DNA of 64,000 nt from NCBI GenBank assembly GCA_963742875.1, contig CAVUNO010000005.1, positions 248,001-312,000 of the forward strand. The letters run 5' to 3'. How positions within the stretch are numbered: the stretch's first letter is position 1; each line of letters begins with the position of its first letter. The notes beneath the pieces were generated by a model. That model saw only the letters and a program-made list of their open reading frames with translations, did no database searches and was not told the origin of the DNA. Source of the stretch: Bog-532 sp963742875 (GTDB lineage: Bacteria; Actinomycetota; Actinomycetes; Streptosporangiales; Streptosporangiaceae). Shown one piece after another: positions 39,096 to 49,044 of the stretch. Made by a program: the position numbers and the translations under genes.

Positions 39096-41814
39096 TCACC
39101 CCTGCTCCAGGGCCTTGTCGATATACACGCGGTAGCCGAGGTCGGGGCGGAAACCGTGTACCTCGGGGGTGTCCTGGCTGGCCATGAAGGCGAGGATCTG
39201 CGGGCTGAACAGCTGGCCCGGTACGAGCACCGGGAAGCCGGGCGGGTAGGGCGTGACGAAGGTCGCGGACACGACCTGCTCGCCGACCTCGACGCGCCGC
39301 TGCACCTCATCGGGCATCAGGTACTCGCAGTTGCTGTCGTCGTAGGCCAGGTAGAAGGCGCGCCGCACGTCGCCTTCCGGGGTGAGCGGCTGGTGGCCGT
39401 CGGTGAAGGCGGGGTGGAAGCCGCTGAAGTCGGGCAGCGGCGCCGAGGGAGCGGTGAGCCAGGCGGACCGCGTCCGCGTGAGCGGCGCGCTCGGCCGGGC
39501 TCATGTCGGCCTTCTGCGCGTCCAGTTCGCGGGCGATGGTCACCAGCACCTCGATCAGGTAGGCGACCGAGCTGCGGGTGGTGCCGATGGTCGTCATGAA
39601 CAGCACGGTGTTGCGCGACGTCTTGTTGATCTGCACGCCGTAGCGGTCCATCAGCTGGCTGCGCTTGAACGTGTCGCCCTCGATCCCGGTGGCGCCGATG
39701 AAGATGGTGATCCGGGACGGGTCCAGCACGAATTCGTCCGAGACCCAGGCCTTCATCATGGTCGGCAGCCCCGAGCGCAGCGGCTGGTCGATTCCGGTGG
39801 GCCGGTACTCGTCCGGGATCAGGTCGGCGGTCGTCAGGCAGCGCACGTACTTACTCAGCAGCGGGTGGTTGTCCACCGCGTCGCGCAGCCGCATCGCGTT
39901 CTCGATCTGCTTCTGGACCAGCTCGAAGCCCTCTAGGGCGGCCTGCCGGCGCCCCAGATCCAGCGAGGCGAGGATCTGGTAGTTCGGCGACGTGGAGGTA
40001 TGCGTCATGTACGCCTCGTGGAACGTCTCCTCGGCCCGCTGGCTGAAGTCCTGGTCGAAGACGTGGATCATCGATCCCTGCCGCAGCGAGGTCAGCGTCT
40101 TGTGGGTGGACTGGGTCGCATAGACGCGAACGCGGGTGCAGTCGGGATCGGGCAGCAGCTGGCGGTCCAGCAGCGCCTCGTCGTCGCCGGGCGTGATCGC
40201 GCTGAGTTCCTCGGCGAACTTCTCGTACCGCGCCCGGTACCCGGGCTCGCCCAGCCGCTCCCGCAGCGTGCGGGCGGCCCGCATGGCGGTACGCGGACGG
40301 TACACCGGGTGCAGCCGGGCGAAGGCGAACCAGGCCTCGTCCCACAGGAACACCAGGTCCGGCTTGATGGCCAGGCACTCCTGCATCACCCGTTCGACGT
40401 CGTAGACGATCCCGTCGAAGGTGCAGTTGGTCAGCAGTAGCATCTTGACCCGGTCCAGCTTGCCCGCCCGGCGCAGCGCCAGGAGCTTGCCCTTGATCTC
40501 CCGTAGCGGCACGGCGCCATACATCGAGTACGGGTTGAGCCGGTACGCGTCCAGATAGGTGACCATGGCGCCGCCCAGCATCAGCCCGTAGTGGTGCGAC
40601 TGATGGCAGTTCCGGTCGACCAGTACGATGTCCCCGGGCTGGACCAGCGCCTGCACGACGATCTTGTTGGCCGTCGACGTGCCATTGGTCACGAAGAAAG
40701 TCTGCCGCGAGCCGAAGGTCTGGGCCGCCAGCTGCTGGGCCTCCCGCAGCGGGCCGGTGGGCTCGAGCAGCGAGTCCAGGCCGCCGCAGGTCGCGGACGT
40801 TTCGGCCAGGAAGATCTCCAGGCCGTAGAAGTCGACCATGTCCCGGATCCAGTGCGAGTTGAGGATCGAGTTACCGTGCGAGATCGGCAGCGCGTGGAAC
40901 ACCCCGGTGGGCCGGTGGCTGTAACTGCGCAGCGCGCTGAAGAATGGCGCCCGGTACCGTTCGGCCACCCCGCCCAGGAGGCTGAGGTGCAGCTCCAGCG
41001 ACCCTTCCCGGGGGTGGAAGACGCGCCGGAAATGGTGGCTGAGCAGGCCGGCCTGGTCCTCGACGGAGATTTCGGTCATCAGGTACAGGTCGAGCTCCGG
41101 CCTGGCTCTGGCCAGCGACCGGGCGAGGACCTGGGCGCGCCCGTCGGGTGAGCGCTCCATCAGGTCATCGGCTCCGGCGTCGCCCAGGAACGGTTCCAGC
41201 GCCGCCGCGTCATAGCGGGACCGGTGCGCGAACCGGCGCCGGACCACGCACGCCTCCAGCCGGTAGTTGAGCCGCGCGGCCATGATCGCGTCCTCGAAGC
41301 TCGGCACCACGACGATCTCGTAGACGAACGGGTCGTCCGGGCGGCGCCAGCGCCTCAGCTCCTCCCGCAATGAGCGCTCCTGCGCCTCGCTCAGGTCCTC
41401 CACCAACAGAACCTCGAAGTAGGGCCGGGTGGGCGGGGCCTGCTCGGTGGCCGGGGCCGCGTGCGGGTACGCGCCGTCCTCACCGGGCGTGCCCGGGGAC
41501 TGGCCGTCGCGGTAGGTTTCGGTGACCAGGGCCCGGTTAAAGCTGCTGACCATCGTCGCGAACCGCTCGTACTTCCCGGCCGCGAACAGCCGCCGCATCT
41601 CCTGGAAGTTCTGCCCGCCGGGAAACGCCCAGAACCGCTCGATCGGCGCGAGGGCGTCCAGCAGGCCGCTGATGGTTTCGGCCGGCGGGTCGGTCGGGCG
41701 GCACTGGGTCCCGGCCAGGACCAGCTGGGTACACGCCTCCTCCAGGCTGGACCAGCCGTCGTTCCTGAACTGCCACAGGCTGTTGTAGACCAGTGGCTTC
41801 CGGCCGACGGGCAC
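39096..41814 (-). pseudogene. Orn/Lys/Arg decarboxylase-type PLP enzyme, frameshifted near the C-terminus
   Basis: About 900 residues if read through. A long N-terminal wing is followed by a fold-I PLP core: FVTNGTSTANKIVVQALVQPGDIVLVDRNCHQSHHYG, the Asp region LVFLWDEAWFAFARLHP, and the Schiff-base Lys in YATQSTHKTLTSLRQGSM. The C-terminal part (PLPDFSGFHPAFTDGHQPLTPEGDVRRAFYLAYDDSNCEYL through VYIDKALEQG) is in another frame; one extra base at about 39459-39460 separates them. Members decarboxylate Arg, Lys or Orn for acid resistance or polyamines. GTG 41814 has GGAGG 8 bases upstream. The single-base break may be an assembly error; otherwise the protein loses its last 120 residues. Confidence 0.85.
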
Positions 41815-42002
41815 GGTGACCACCTCCGTGATCTCGGCTCCGGCTGCTCCAGCATCGGGCCGGCTGCCCTTCCTCCACCATCCTCTCCGGAGATTCCGGC
41901 GACAAGCTCGTGGCCGCCGCGTTTACCCACCCTTGTGCCTCCTCAAACCACGTGTTAGCAAGGTGTTTACCTGCCCGCCCAGTGCTGACTAATGAGGACA
42001 AC

Positions 42003-43444
42003 GTGACCTTGCTCCAGAACGTACCCATTCCGTCGCGCCCGCCCGCCGCGCTCCAGCCGGTCATCGGCGCTGCACGGTATACGGACCTCGTGGACGGCGC
42101 GGCGCGGTTCCGTAATCAGCTGGCCGGGCGGACGATCTGGAACGTCAACTCGACAGCGGTCGGGGGCGGCGTAGCCGAGATGCTGGCCGCCCTGCTCGTC
42201 TACCTCAAAGACCTCGGTATCGCGGCCCAATGGCTGGTGCTCGGCGCCGACCCGTACTTCTTCGCCATCACCAAACGGCTGCATAACCAGCTGCACGGGG
42301 TGCTGGGCCCGGGAGAACTCGGCGGTGCCGAAGCTCGCCACTACGCGGAGGTCCAGGCCGCGAACGCGGCGGAGCTGCTGAACCTGGCGCACGCGGGTGA
42401 CATCGCGCTGCTGCACGACCCGCAGACCGCCGGCCTGGCGGAGCCGCTGGCCGGGCCGGCCTGCACGTGGTGTGGCGCTGCCACGTGGGAGTCGACTGGG
42501 AGAACGGCGCGACCCGGGCGGGGTGGGCGTTCCTGCGGCCCCACCTCGGCGCGGCGGAGGGGCTGGTGTTCAGCCGCCGTGCGTACGTGCCGTCGTGGGT
42601 GCCCGCGGACCGGGCCACGATCATCCCGCCCTCGATCGACCCGTTCTCGGCCAAGAACCAGGAGCTCAAGCCCGGTGCCGTCGGCAGCATCCTGGCCACC
42701 ATCGGCGTGCTCAACTCTGCCGCCGCCCCGGCGGGCCCGCCGTCCCCCGGCCACTTCGTCCGGGCCGACGGGACCACCGGGGAGGTCATCTCCTCCGCCC
42801 AGGTGGTCGGCGACGGCCGACCCGGCCCGGATGATGCGCTGGTCGTCCAGGTGTCCCGGTGGGATCACCTCAAGGACATGGCCGGGGTGATGCGCGGGTT
42901 CGCCGAGCACGTGGCCCCGGGCGGCCCCGGCTTCCTCATGCTGGTCGGCCCCTCGGTCGCCAATGTGGCCGACGATCCCGAGGGCGCCGTCGTCTACGCG
43001 GAGTGCGTGCAGCAGTGGCGGGGCCTGCCCGCCGCCACCCGGGCCCGGGTGCTGCTGGTCACCCTGCCGCTCGACGACGTCGACGAGAACGCGGCCATGG
43101 TCAACGCCATCCAGCGGCACGCCGCCGTCATCGTGCAGAAGAGCCTGGCCGAGGGGTTCGGCCTGACCGTCGCCGAGGGCATGTGGAAAGGCCGCCCCGT
43201 GGTCGGCTCGGCCGTCGGCGGAATCCGGGACCAGATCGCCGCGGGCACGGGCGTCCTGCTGCCGGATGCCCGCGACCTGGCCTCGTTCGGCATGGAAATC
43301 CGCACGCTGCTCGACCAGCCGGAGCTGGCGGACCGGATGGGCGCGGCCGCGCACGCCTACATCCGCGAGAACTACCTTGGAGATATCCACCTGCTCCGCT
43401 ACGCCCAGCTGTTCGGCTCGCTGCTCGGCGCGGCCCCCGCATGA
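42003..43444 (+). pseudogene. GT4 glycosyltransferase, trehalose synthase (TreT)-like, frameshifted
   Basis: About 480 residues in two frames. The first part (GRTIWNVNSTAVGGGVAEMLAALLVYLKDLGIAAQWLVLGADPYFFAITKRLHNQLHG) is the N-terminal Rossmann domain of TreT-like trehalose glycosyltransferring synthases. The second (LHVVWRCHVGVDWENG to SLLGAAPA) contains VQVSRWDHLKDMAGVMRGF and the donor-site motif KSLAEGFGLTVAEGMWKGRPVVGSAVGGIRDQI. Restoring one G in the GGG at 42453-42455 joins the frames. It starts at GTG 42003, divergent from the decarboxylase. If intact, it would make trehalose from NDP-glucose and glucose, a plausible stress role. It may be an assembly indel. Confidence 0.82.
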
Positions 43445-43471
43445 CCGGCCCGGAGGTTACGGTGGCCCACC

Positions 43472-43508
43472 AGGACCTAGGGCAGACGCGGAACGGGACC
43501 TTTGGCGC
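43472..43508. promoter_or_regulatory. Two degenerate DosR-like boxes upstream of satP
   Basis: AGGACCTAGGGCAG (43472-43485) and GGGACCTTTGGCGC (43495-43508) match the left arm well but the right arm poorly. Spacing is 23 bases, similar to the USP pair. The nearer box is 71 bases before the satP ATG. They support, but do not prove, control of the acetate genes. Confidence 0.5.
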
Positions 43509-43578
43509 TGTGCGCTCATTCGCACCCGAATCATGCTGACCGCCAATTACCCGATTAACTTCTGTAAGGGGTGGTCAC

Positions 43579-44214
43579 ATGGCTTCCATCGACCTGCACC
43601 CGTCCGATGCCGCACCCGCACCCGTCGTCGCGCCCGCTGCGGCGGCCACGTGGGGTAACTCCGCGCCGCTCGCCCTGGCCGCGTTCGCGGTCACCACGTT
43701 CATGCTCAGCATGGTCAACAGCGGAATCGTCAACATCGCCGTCCTGCCCATCGTCTTCGGGGTCGCCCTGATGTTCGGCGGGCTGACCCAGCTGATCGCC
43801 GCGTTCTTCCAGTTCCGCATCGGGAACACCTTCGGCGGCGTGCTGTTCGGCGCGTTCGGCGCGTTCTGGCTGTCCCTGTTCGCCATCGCCGAGTTCTTCC
43901 TGAAGGACATCCCGGCTGCTCAGGCCGGTCACGCGCTCGGGCTGTTCCTGTACGCGTTCGGCATCTTCACCGTGTTGATCTTCGTCGCGTCGTTCCGGAC
44001 CAACGTTCTGGTCGTCGCCGCGCTGGCCGACCTGGTCGCCACGTTCTTCGTGCTGGGCGCGGGCAACTGGGGCGGCAATCTGACCGTCGTGCACGCCGGC
44101 GGGTACCTGGGCCTGGTCGCCGCCGCGCTGGCCGCCTACCTGTCCTGCGCCGAGGTGTGCGAAGCGACCTACAAGCGCTCGGTGCTGCCCGTCTGGCCCC
44201 TGGCCAGCCAGTGA
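43579..44214 (+). CDS. satP: GPR1/FUN34/YaaH-family acetate/succinate transporter
   Basis: A 211-residue inner-membrane protein with six helices (LALAAFAVTTFMLSMVNSG, VLPIVFGVALMFGGLTQLIAAFFQF, NTFGGVLFGAFGAFWLSLFAI, ALGLFLYAFGIFTVLIFVASF, VLVVAALADLVATFFVLGA and GGYLGLVAAALAAYLSCAEV) and the family ending RSVLPVWPL. The N-terminal NPAPLGL-type motif is altered to WGNSAPLAL. Homologues move acetate or succinate with protons. The next gene, 42 bases on, is a propionyl/acetyl-CoA synthetase, so uptake and activation are coupled. Confidence 0.92.
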   Translation: MASIDLHPSDAAPAPVVAPAAAATWGNSAPLALAAFAVTTFMLSMVNSGIVNIAVLPIVFGVALMFGGLTQLIAAFFQFRIGNTFGGVLFGAFGAFWLSLFAIAEFFLKDIPAAQAGHALGLFLYAFGIFTVLIFVASFRTNVLVVAALADLVATFFVLGAGNWGGNLTVVHAGGYLGLVAAALAAYLSCAEVCEATYKRSVLPVWPLASQ

Positions 44215-44256
44215 CCTGCGCCGTACCGTAGCCATTGCGACGATAAGGAGCACGTC

Positions 44257-46140
44257 ATGGGCCGTTACGCAGAAGAGTTCCACCGCAGCATCGCCGATCC
44301 GGAGTCGTTCTGGGGCGATGCGGCTCGGGCCATCGACTGGTACCGGGAACCGTCGGTGATCCTGGACTCCTCGAATCCGCCGTTCTACCGCTGGTTCAGT
44401 GACGGGGAACTGAACACCTGTTACAACGCCCTGGACCGGCACGTGCGCGACGGCCGTGGCGGCCAGACGGCACTGATCTACGACAGCCCGGTGACCGGCA
44501 CCTCCCGCCGGTACACCTACCGGGAACTGCTGGACCAGGTGGCCCGGTTCGCGGGCGTGCTGCAGGGCCTCGGGGTGACCAAGGGCGACCGGGTGGTCAT
44601 CTACCTGCCGATGATCCCCGAGGCCGCCATCAGCATGCTGGCGTGCGCGCGGATCGGCGCGGCCCACTCGGTCGTGTTCGGCGGCTTCGCGGCGCCGGAG
44701 CTCGCGGCGCGCATCGACGACGCGGCGCCCAAGGTGGTGGTCTCGGCCTCGTGCGGCATCGAGGGCACCCGGGTCGTGGAGTACAAGCCGATGCTGGACC
44801 GCGCGATCGAGCTGGCCACCAGCAAGCCGGACCGGTGCGTGATCCTGCAGCGCCCGCAGGCCGAGGCGCCGATGGTCGAGGGCCGCGACGTCGACTGGGC
44901 CCGGGCCGTCGAGGGAGCCAAGCCCGCCAACTGCGTCCCGGTCAAGGCCACCGACCCGCTGTACATCCTGTACACCTCGGGCACCACGGCCAAGCCCAAG
45001 GGCGTAGTCCGGGATAACGGCGGGCACGCGGTCGCGCTCCGCTGGACCATGGACAACCTGTATGACATCAGGCCCGGTGAGGTGTTCTGGGCCGCCTCGG
45101 ACGTCGGATGGGTCGTCGGGCACTCCTACATCGTGTACGCCCCGCTGCTGGCCGGGTGCACGACCATCCTGTACGAGGGCAAGCCGGTCGGCACCCCGGA
45201 CGCCGGCGCCTTCTGGCGGGTGATCTCCGAGTACGGCGTGAAGGCGCTGTTCACCGCGCCGACCGCGTTCCGCGTGATCAAGAAGGAGGACCCGGACGGC
45301 GAGCTGGCCCGCAAGTACGACCTTTCCGGCATGAAATACCTCTTCCTGGCGGGGGAGCGGCTGGACCCGGAGACGTACCGGTGGGCCAAGGAACTGCTCG
45401 GCATTCCCGTCATCGACCACTGGTGGCAAACCGAGACCGGCTGGGCGATCGCGGGCGATCCCATGGGCCTCGAAGCCCTGCCGACCAAGCCCGGGTCCCC
45501 CACCGTCCCGATGCCGGGCTACGACGTGCATATCCTGGACGCCGACGGCAACGAGGTCGAGTCCGGGGTCACCGGCGAGATCGTGATGCGGCTGCCGCTG
45601 CCGCCCGGGTGCCTGCCGTCCCTGTGGCACGACGACGACCGCTTTATCGACTCCTACCTGTTGCGCCACGACGGCGCCTACGTCACCGGCGACGGCGGCT
45701 ACCGTGACCGGGACGGCTATCTGTACGTGATGGGCCGCATCGACGACGTCATCAACGTGGCCGGCCACCGCCTGTCGACCGGGGAGATGGAGGAGGTGCT
45801 GGCGAGCCATCCCGCCGTCGCCGAATGTGCCGTGATCGGGGTCCACGACCCGGTCAAGGGCGAGGTCCCGCGCGGCTTCGTCACGCTCAAGGCGGGCATT
45901 AACAAGGATCCGGCGCTCCTGTCGGCCGAGCTGGTCAAGCTCATCCGCGACCGGATCGGCCCGGTGGCCGCGCTCCGCCGCGTCGATATCGTCGAGGCCC
46001 TGCCGAAGACCCGGTCCGGGAAGATCCTGCGCAAGACGATGCGCGGCATCGCCAACGGCCAGGACGAGCCCGTTCCGTCCACCATCGACAACCCAGCCGC
46101 CCTCAACGCCATGCGGCCGGTGCTGATCCAGGCCGATTAG
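44257..46140 (+). CDS. prpE: Propionyl-CoA synthetase (PrpE/ACSS3-like AMP-forming ligase)
   Basis: A 627-residue acyl-CoA ligase that forms propionyl- (or acetyl-) CoA and AMP. The N-terminus FWGDAARAIDWYREPSVILDSSNPPFYRWFSDGELNTCYNALDRHV is typical of PrpE rather than Acs. The core motifs are YILYTSGTTAKPKGVVRDNGG (P-loop), WWQTETGW and YVTGDGGYRDRDGYLYVMGRIDDVINVAGHRLS, and the acetylatable Lys is in PKTRSGKILRKTMR. TAAGGAG precedes the ATG. It forms an operon with satP. The conserved Lys is the target of GNAT-type enzymes, and one is encoded in fused form at 32158. A strong hairpin follows the gene. Confidence 0.93.
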   Translation: MGRYAEEFHRSIADPESFWGDAARAIDWYREPSVILDSSNPPFYRWFSDGELNTCYNALDRHVRDGRGGQTALIYDSPVTGTSRRYTYRELLDQVARFAGVLQGLGVTKGDRVVIYLPMIPEAAISMLACARIGAAHSVVFGGFAAPELAARIDDAAPKVVVSASCGIEGTRVVEYKPMLDRAIELATSKPDRCVILQRPQAEAPMVEGRDVDWARAVEGAKPANCVPVKATDPLYILYTSGTTAKPKGVVRDNGGHAVALRWTMDNLYDIRPGEVFWAASDVGWVVGHSYIVYAPLLAGCTTILYEGKPVGTPDAGAFWRVISEYGVKALFTAPTAFRVIKKEDPDGELARKYDLSGMKYLFLAGERLDPETYRWAKELLGIPVIDHWWQTETGWAIAGDPMGLEALPTKPGSPTVPMPGYDVHILDADGNEVESGVTGEIVMRLPLPPGCLPSLWHDDDRFIDSYLLRHDGAYVTGDGGYRDRDGYLYVMGRIDDVINVAGHRLSTGEMEEVLASHPAVAECAVIGVHDPVKGEVPRGFVTLKAGINKDPALLSAELVKLIRDRIGPVAALRRVDIVEALPKTRSGKILRKTMRGIANGQDEPVPSTIDNPAALNAMRPVLIQAD

Positions 46141-46164
46141 CGCGGGGGCAATTCCTTCACCTTC

Positions 46165-46200
46165 ACCCGGGCGGGCAACCCGTAGACGGCCCGCCCGGGT
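46165..46200. terminator. Strong 12-bp hairpin terminator after prpE
   Basis: ACCCGGGCGGGC (46165-46176) pairs perfectly with GCCCGCCCGGGT (46189-46200), 24 bases after the prpE stop. It ends the satP-prpE operon. The remaining gap to 46447 holds only a 67-codon frame (46271-46474) that I could not match to a family. Confidence 0.85.
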
Positions 46201-46447
46201 AAGGCATTCCTAGCCGGGAGCCCCCGGTGCGTGGGTCGCGGCCGGCGGCGGCAAATGGGCGCCGCGGCTGATGATGGCCGTCAACGCCTACGGCGGGAAC
46301 AGGCACGCTCCGTACGTGCGGAGCTTTGACGGATTCGACCTGCCCTGGCGTCACCTGGAGCATCTCACCGAGGACGTCCGCGTCCGCGAGGTCGGGGTCG
46401 GCGCCGGTTACCTGATGACCGGCCGGGTGCCATCCCGGCCGGCCCGG

Positions 46448-47386
46448 TCACGCGGCCGGCCGGACGCCCGCTGAAGACTCCGCAGCCGTGGCTGGGGTCG
46501 CCGCCGCCCCACCGCCGAGGAAGTCGGCGATGACCGGCACAACCTCAGCCGGGCTGTCCACCAGCGCGAGGTGGCCGCCGCCCTTCACCGTGTACAGCCG
46601 CGCGTCGCGCATCATCATCGTCATCAGTGTGTGGTTGATGTGCGGGGTGATCGGGTCGTCGTCGCCGCAGATGAGCAGCGTCGGCTGACGGATCGTCCAC
46701 AGCCACGGCAGGCTGGTCCAGCCGAACAGCGGAGCCATCCGGTACATGAGTGCCTGGATGCCGCGCGGGCGGCGGATCTGCATGGAGCGCATGAGTTCGG
46801 GCTCGGTCCGCAGGCGGCCGCCGAATATGGTGCCCGCGACCTGCTCCAGCCGCGGTTGCTCGAAGGCGCCCGGCTGCATGAAGCGCCAGTACGCCAGCGG
46901 GTTACCGGGCCAGGAGATCCCGCCGAAGGACGTGGAGACCAGCACCAGGCGGCGCACCCGGCGCGGGTGGCTGACGGCCATCTGCTGGGCGACGGCGCCC
47001 CCGAACGAGGTGCCGAGTACGTGCGCGGACTCGATGCCGAGCTCGTCCAGGACCCCGGCGCCCACCGACGCCAGCCCCGCCATGGTCGGCGGGAGGGCCG
47101 GCATTTCCGAGCGACCGACCCCGGGCGGATCGAACGCGATGACCTGGTACCCGGACAGGTACGGCAGCAGGGGCCGCCATAGCGCGGCCTCGGCCCACAG
47201 GCCGGAGTGCAGCAGGAGAGGCTCACCCTCCCCGTAGATCTCGGCGTGCACCCGCAGGCCGCGGATGCGCAACTGGCGGTGCGTGATGCTGCCCGCGGGC
47301 GGGCGCGCGATCGCCTCGGCGGCCGTGTGGGCGGTGCCGTCGGCCAACGTTCGCACGCTGGCCTCGGCTGAGCTGGCAGGCATCAT
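46448..47386 (-). CDS. phaZ: Intracellular PHA depolymerase-like alpha/beta hydrolase
   Basis: A 312-residue hydrolase from ATG 47386 (AAGGGG 6 bases upstream). The nucleophile elbow is VLGTSFGGAVAQQMA (GxSxG); the Asp is in LLICGDDDPITP and the His in TVKGGGHLALVDSP. The segments VIAFDPPGVGRSE, STSFGGISWPGNPLAYWRFMQPGAFEQPRLEQVAGTIFGGRLRTEPELM and LFGWTSLPWLWTIRQPTL follow the medium-chain PHA depolymerase PhaZ closely. It would release hydroxyacids from stored PHA. PHA synthesis genes lie 1.7-7 kb away. A perfect DosR-like box lies 189 bases upstream. Another alpha/beta hydrolase function remains possible. Confidence 0.82.
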   Translation of the reverse strand: MMPASSAEASVRTLADGTAHTAAEAIARPPAGSITHRQLRIRGLRVHAEIYGEGEPLLLHSGLWAEAALWRPLLPYLSGYQVIAFDPPGVGRSEMPALPPTMAGLASVGAGVLDELGIESAHVLGTSFGGAVAQQMAVSHPRRVRRLVLVSTSFGGISWPGNPLAYWRFMQPGAFEQPRLEQVAGTIFGGRLRTEPELMRSMQIRRPRGIQALMYRMAPLFGWTSLPWLWTIRQPTLLICGDDDPITPHINHTLMTMMMRDARLYTVKGGGHLALVDSPAEVVPVIADFLGGGAAATPATAAESSAGVRPAA

Positions 47387-47574
47387 GGAGATCCCCTTCG
47401 TCATCAGTGCCGTTCTCCCACATGGCACCGATGCGCCAGTTGAAGATCACCCATAAGATATGTACCCGCGCGTAACTTTTTTTACGCGCGCGAAACGTAA
47501 CTTTGCACGTGTGCCGGCCGTCACACCAGAGGACTGTAGGCCGTCACACCAAAGGTCTCTGGACCGTCACAATG

Positions 47575-47588
47575 GGGACGTTGGTCCC
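47575..47588. promoter_or_regulatory. Perfect DosR-like palindrome upstream of phaZ
   Basis: GGGACGTTGGTCCC has perfect arms. It lies 189 bases before the phaZ ATG and 77 bases after the end of the mosaic pseudogene, so phaZ (minus strand) is the likely target. The rest of the 47387-47664 gap holds repeated CGTCACACCA/CCGTCACA segments (about 47516-47571) but no gene. Confidence 0.72.
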
Positions 47589-47664
47589 GTCCAGCCCGAT
47601 GGCGGCCGCCGTGCGGCCCCCGGGCCGCAGCCCCGGGGCCCGGGGCCCCAACCCCCGGGCGGAA

Positions 47665-48093
47665 TCATGCGCTCAGAAGGGCTGGCCGCCCACGTCCACC
47701 TGGCCGGGGGCTACGAGCCACGTCAGCGCCTCGTGCAGGGCGTCCAGCGCGCTGTTGCGGTGAAGCACACCAGGTCGATGACCACATTGGGTGCAGCGCC
47801 GCGATCCGCGCGCCGAGGATGCCCGCGGCGTCCTCCGCGTCCCGGTCAGCCGTGACCCGGGTGACCGGGTTCCACTGCGGGCTCGGCCGGTATGGCTCGC
47901 GGGTGCCGCGGCTCGCCAGCGTGGTCACCCCGCTGGGCAGCAGGCCCGTCAGCCCGAGGGCCCGCCGCTCCGGCTCGGTGAAGGCGGTGCCCCGGTTGAG
48001 CATGGCGCTGGCGAGCACCGCGTTGCCCCGCGCGCGGATGCGCACGCGGTACCCGCCGGGCCCGTGGACCAGGTCATAGGGTCGCTCGTACAT
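47665..48093 (-). pseudogene. Mosaic of gene remnants: malic enzyme N-terminus joined to an NAD-epimerase piece
   Basis: From ATG 48093 the first about 60 residues (YRVRIRARGNAVLASAMLNRGTAFTEPERRALGLTGLLPSGVTTL) match the N-terminus of NAD-malic enzymes (LNRGxxFTxxxRxxLGLxGLLP). At about 47905 the same frame changes to SRGTREPYRPSPQW...TADRDAEDAAGILGARIAALHP, which is the early part of NAD-dependent epimerase/dehydratases; its continuation (NVVIDLVCF) is in another frame. The final segment (HRNSALDALHEALTWLVAPG) is unidentified. The frame thus records at least two recombination or deletion events. A normal function is unlikely. Confidence 0.65.
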
Positions 48094-48204
48094 GGCGGTG
48101 GCCGTTTCCTCGCAGGTGCAGGCGGACGGTCATATTCTGACCGGCCGTCCTGCGCCGGGCGCCGTCGCGTCTTCCTAACGAGGATGTCCCGGTGGCGCTC
48201 CGCG

Positions 48205-48942
48205 TCAAGACGCTTGATCTGCCGAACGGACCTTGGTGAGACGATTATGCAGCATGCTGAGTACATCCGCGCGGGCGGCGTGGCGCTCCTCGTAGTCGTG
48301 CAGGGCCACGAGGTCGTCCTCGCTCAGGCGGCGCAGCCGGGCCCTGATCGAACCGAGGGTCAGCTCGTCCCACCCCGGCACCGGTGGATCCCCGGCCGGG
48401 CCCCGTTCGGAAACATCCGGCCCGGCAGCGGGTACCGCCCCGAGCTGGGGTCCGGCTGCGGGTGCTTCCGGCTCAGCCCTGAGCTTGACCGACTCGAGCT
48501 TCGGCCCGGGCGTGACCGCAGCGAGCGCAGCCTCGGGCTCGACCGACTTCAGCTCAGCTTCGGGCTTGACCGACTTCAGCTGCGGGCCGCGCTTGACCGC
48601 CTCGAGCTCGGGCTTGGGCTCCACCGCGGCCAGCTGCTGGTGCGGTTCGGCCGCCTCCCAGGGCGGCACCGGCACCGGCACGGCGGAGGGCGCGGGTGCG
48701 GCCACCGGGGCGGTGACGGTCTCCGCGGCCGGGACTGGCACGCAGGCCGGGCGTGCGGCTGGCGCGCTGGCCGCCGGGCCTGAAACGGTCCGGCCGGCGA
48801 CGCCCAGGACGGACGAGAGCGAGGCGTCGACCACGACCTCCGTCATGCGCATCGCGCACGCCGCCGCCTCAAGCTGCCGTTCAACCCACCAGAGAGGATT
48901 GGCCCACTGCCAGGTGACCCGCCCGAACTTTGTTGTGGTCAT
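48205..48942 (-). CDS. Lipid droplet/PHA granule-associated protein (Rv1109c-like C-terminus)
   Basis: A 245-residue protein. The C-terminal 55 residues (VPGWDELTLGSIRARLRRLSEDDLVALHDYEERHAARADVLSMLHNRLTKV) match the actinobacterial lipid-droplet-associated protein domain seen in Rv1109c. The N-terminus (VTWQWANPLWWVERQLEAAACAMRMTEVVVDASLSSVLGV) is an amphipathic helix suited to surface binding. Between them lies a Pro/Ala/Glu/Lys region with about six imperfect 11-residue repeats (PQLKSVKPEAE, ELKSVEPEAA). Located between phaZ and phasin-like genes, it probably coats PHA or triacylglycerol inclusions. The repeats may form an extended amphipathic surface. Confidence 0.78.
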   Translation of the reverse strand: MTTTKFGRVTWQWANPLWWVERQLEAAACAMRMTEVVVDASLSSVLGVAGRTVSGPAASAPAARPACVPVPAAETVTAPVAAPAPSAVPVPVPPWEAAEPHQQLAAVEPKPELEAVKRGPQLKSVKPEAELKSVEPEAALAAVTPGPKLESVKLRAEPEAPAAGPQLGAVPAAGPDVSERGPAGDPPVPGWDELTLGSIRARLRRLSEDDLVALHDYEERHAARADVLSMLHNRLTKVRSADQAS

Positions 48943-49044
48943 GGTTACCGACCTTATCTCGTCGATAAGAGCCGCTCCCGGCGCGCCTCGTGCACCCGGT
49001 GGGCCCGGTGTGCCCGGGGCGCCGGTGGGAGGGGGCTCAGCCGC

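Noticed and set aside
46271..46474. 67-codon frame after prpE (YVRSFDGFDLPWRHLEHL)
   Set aside because: It looks partly protein-like but has no ribosome site and no recognised family, and it overlaps the phaZ end; not listed as a gene.
48227..48240. CGGACCTTGGTGAG resembling the DosR-like box
   Set aside because: It lies inside the coding end of the lipid-droplet gene and only one arm fits; the downstream gene is a pseudogene.
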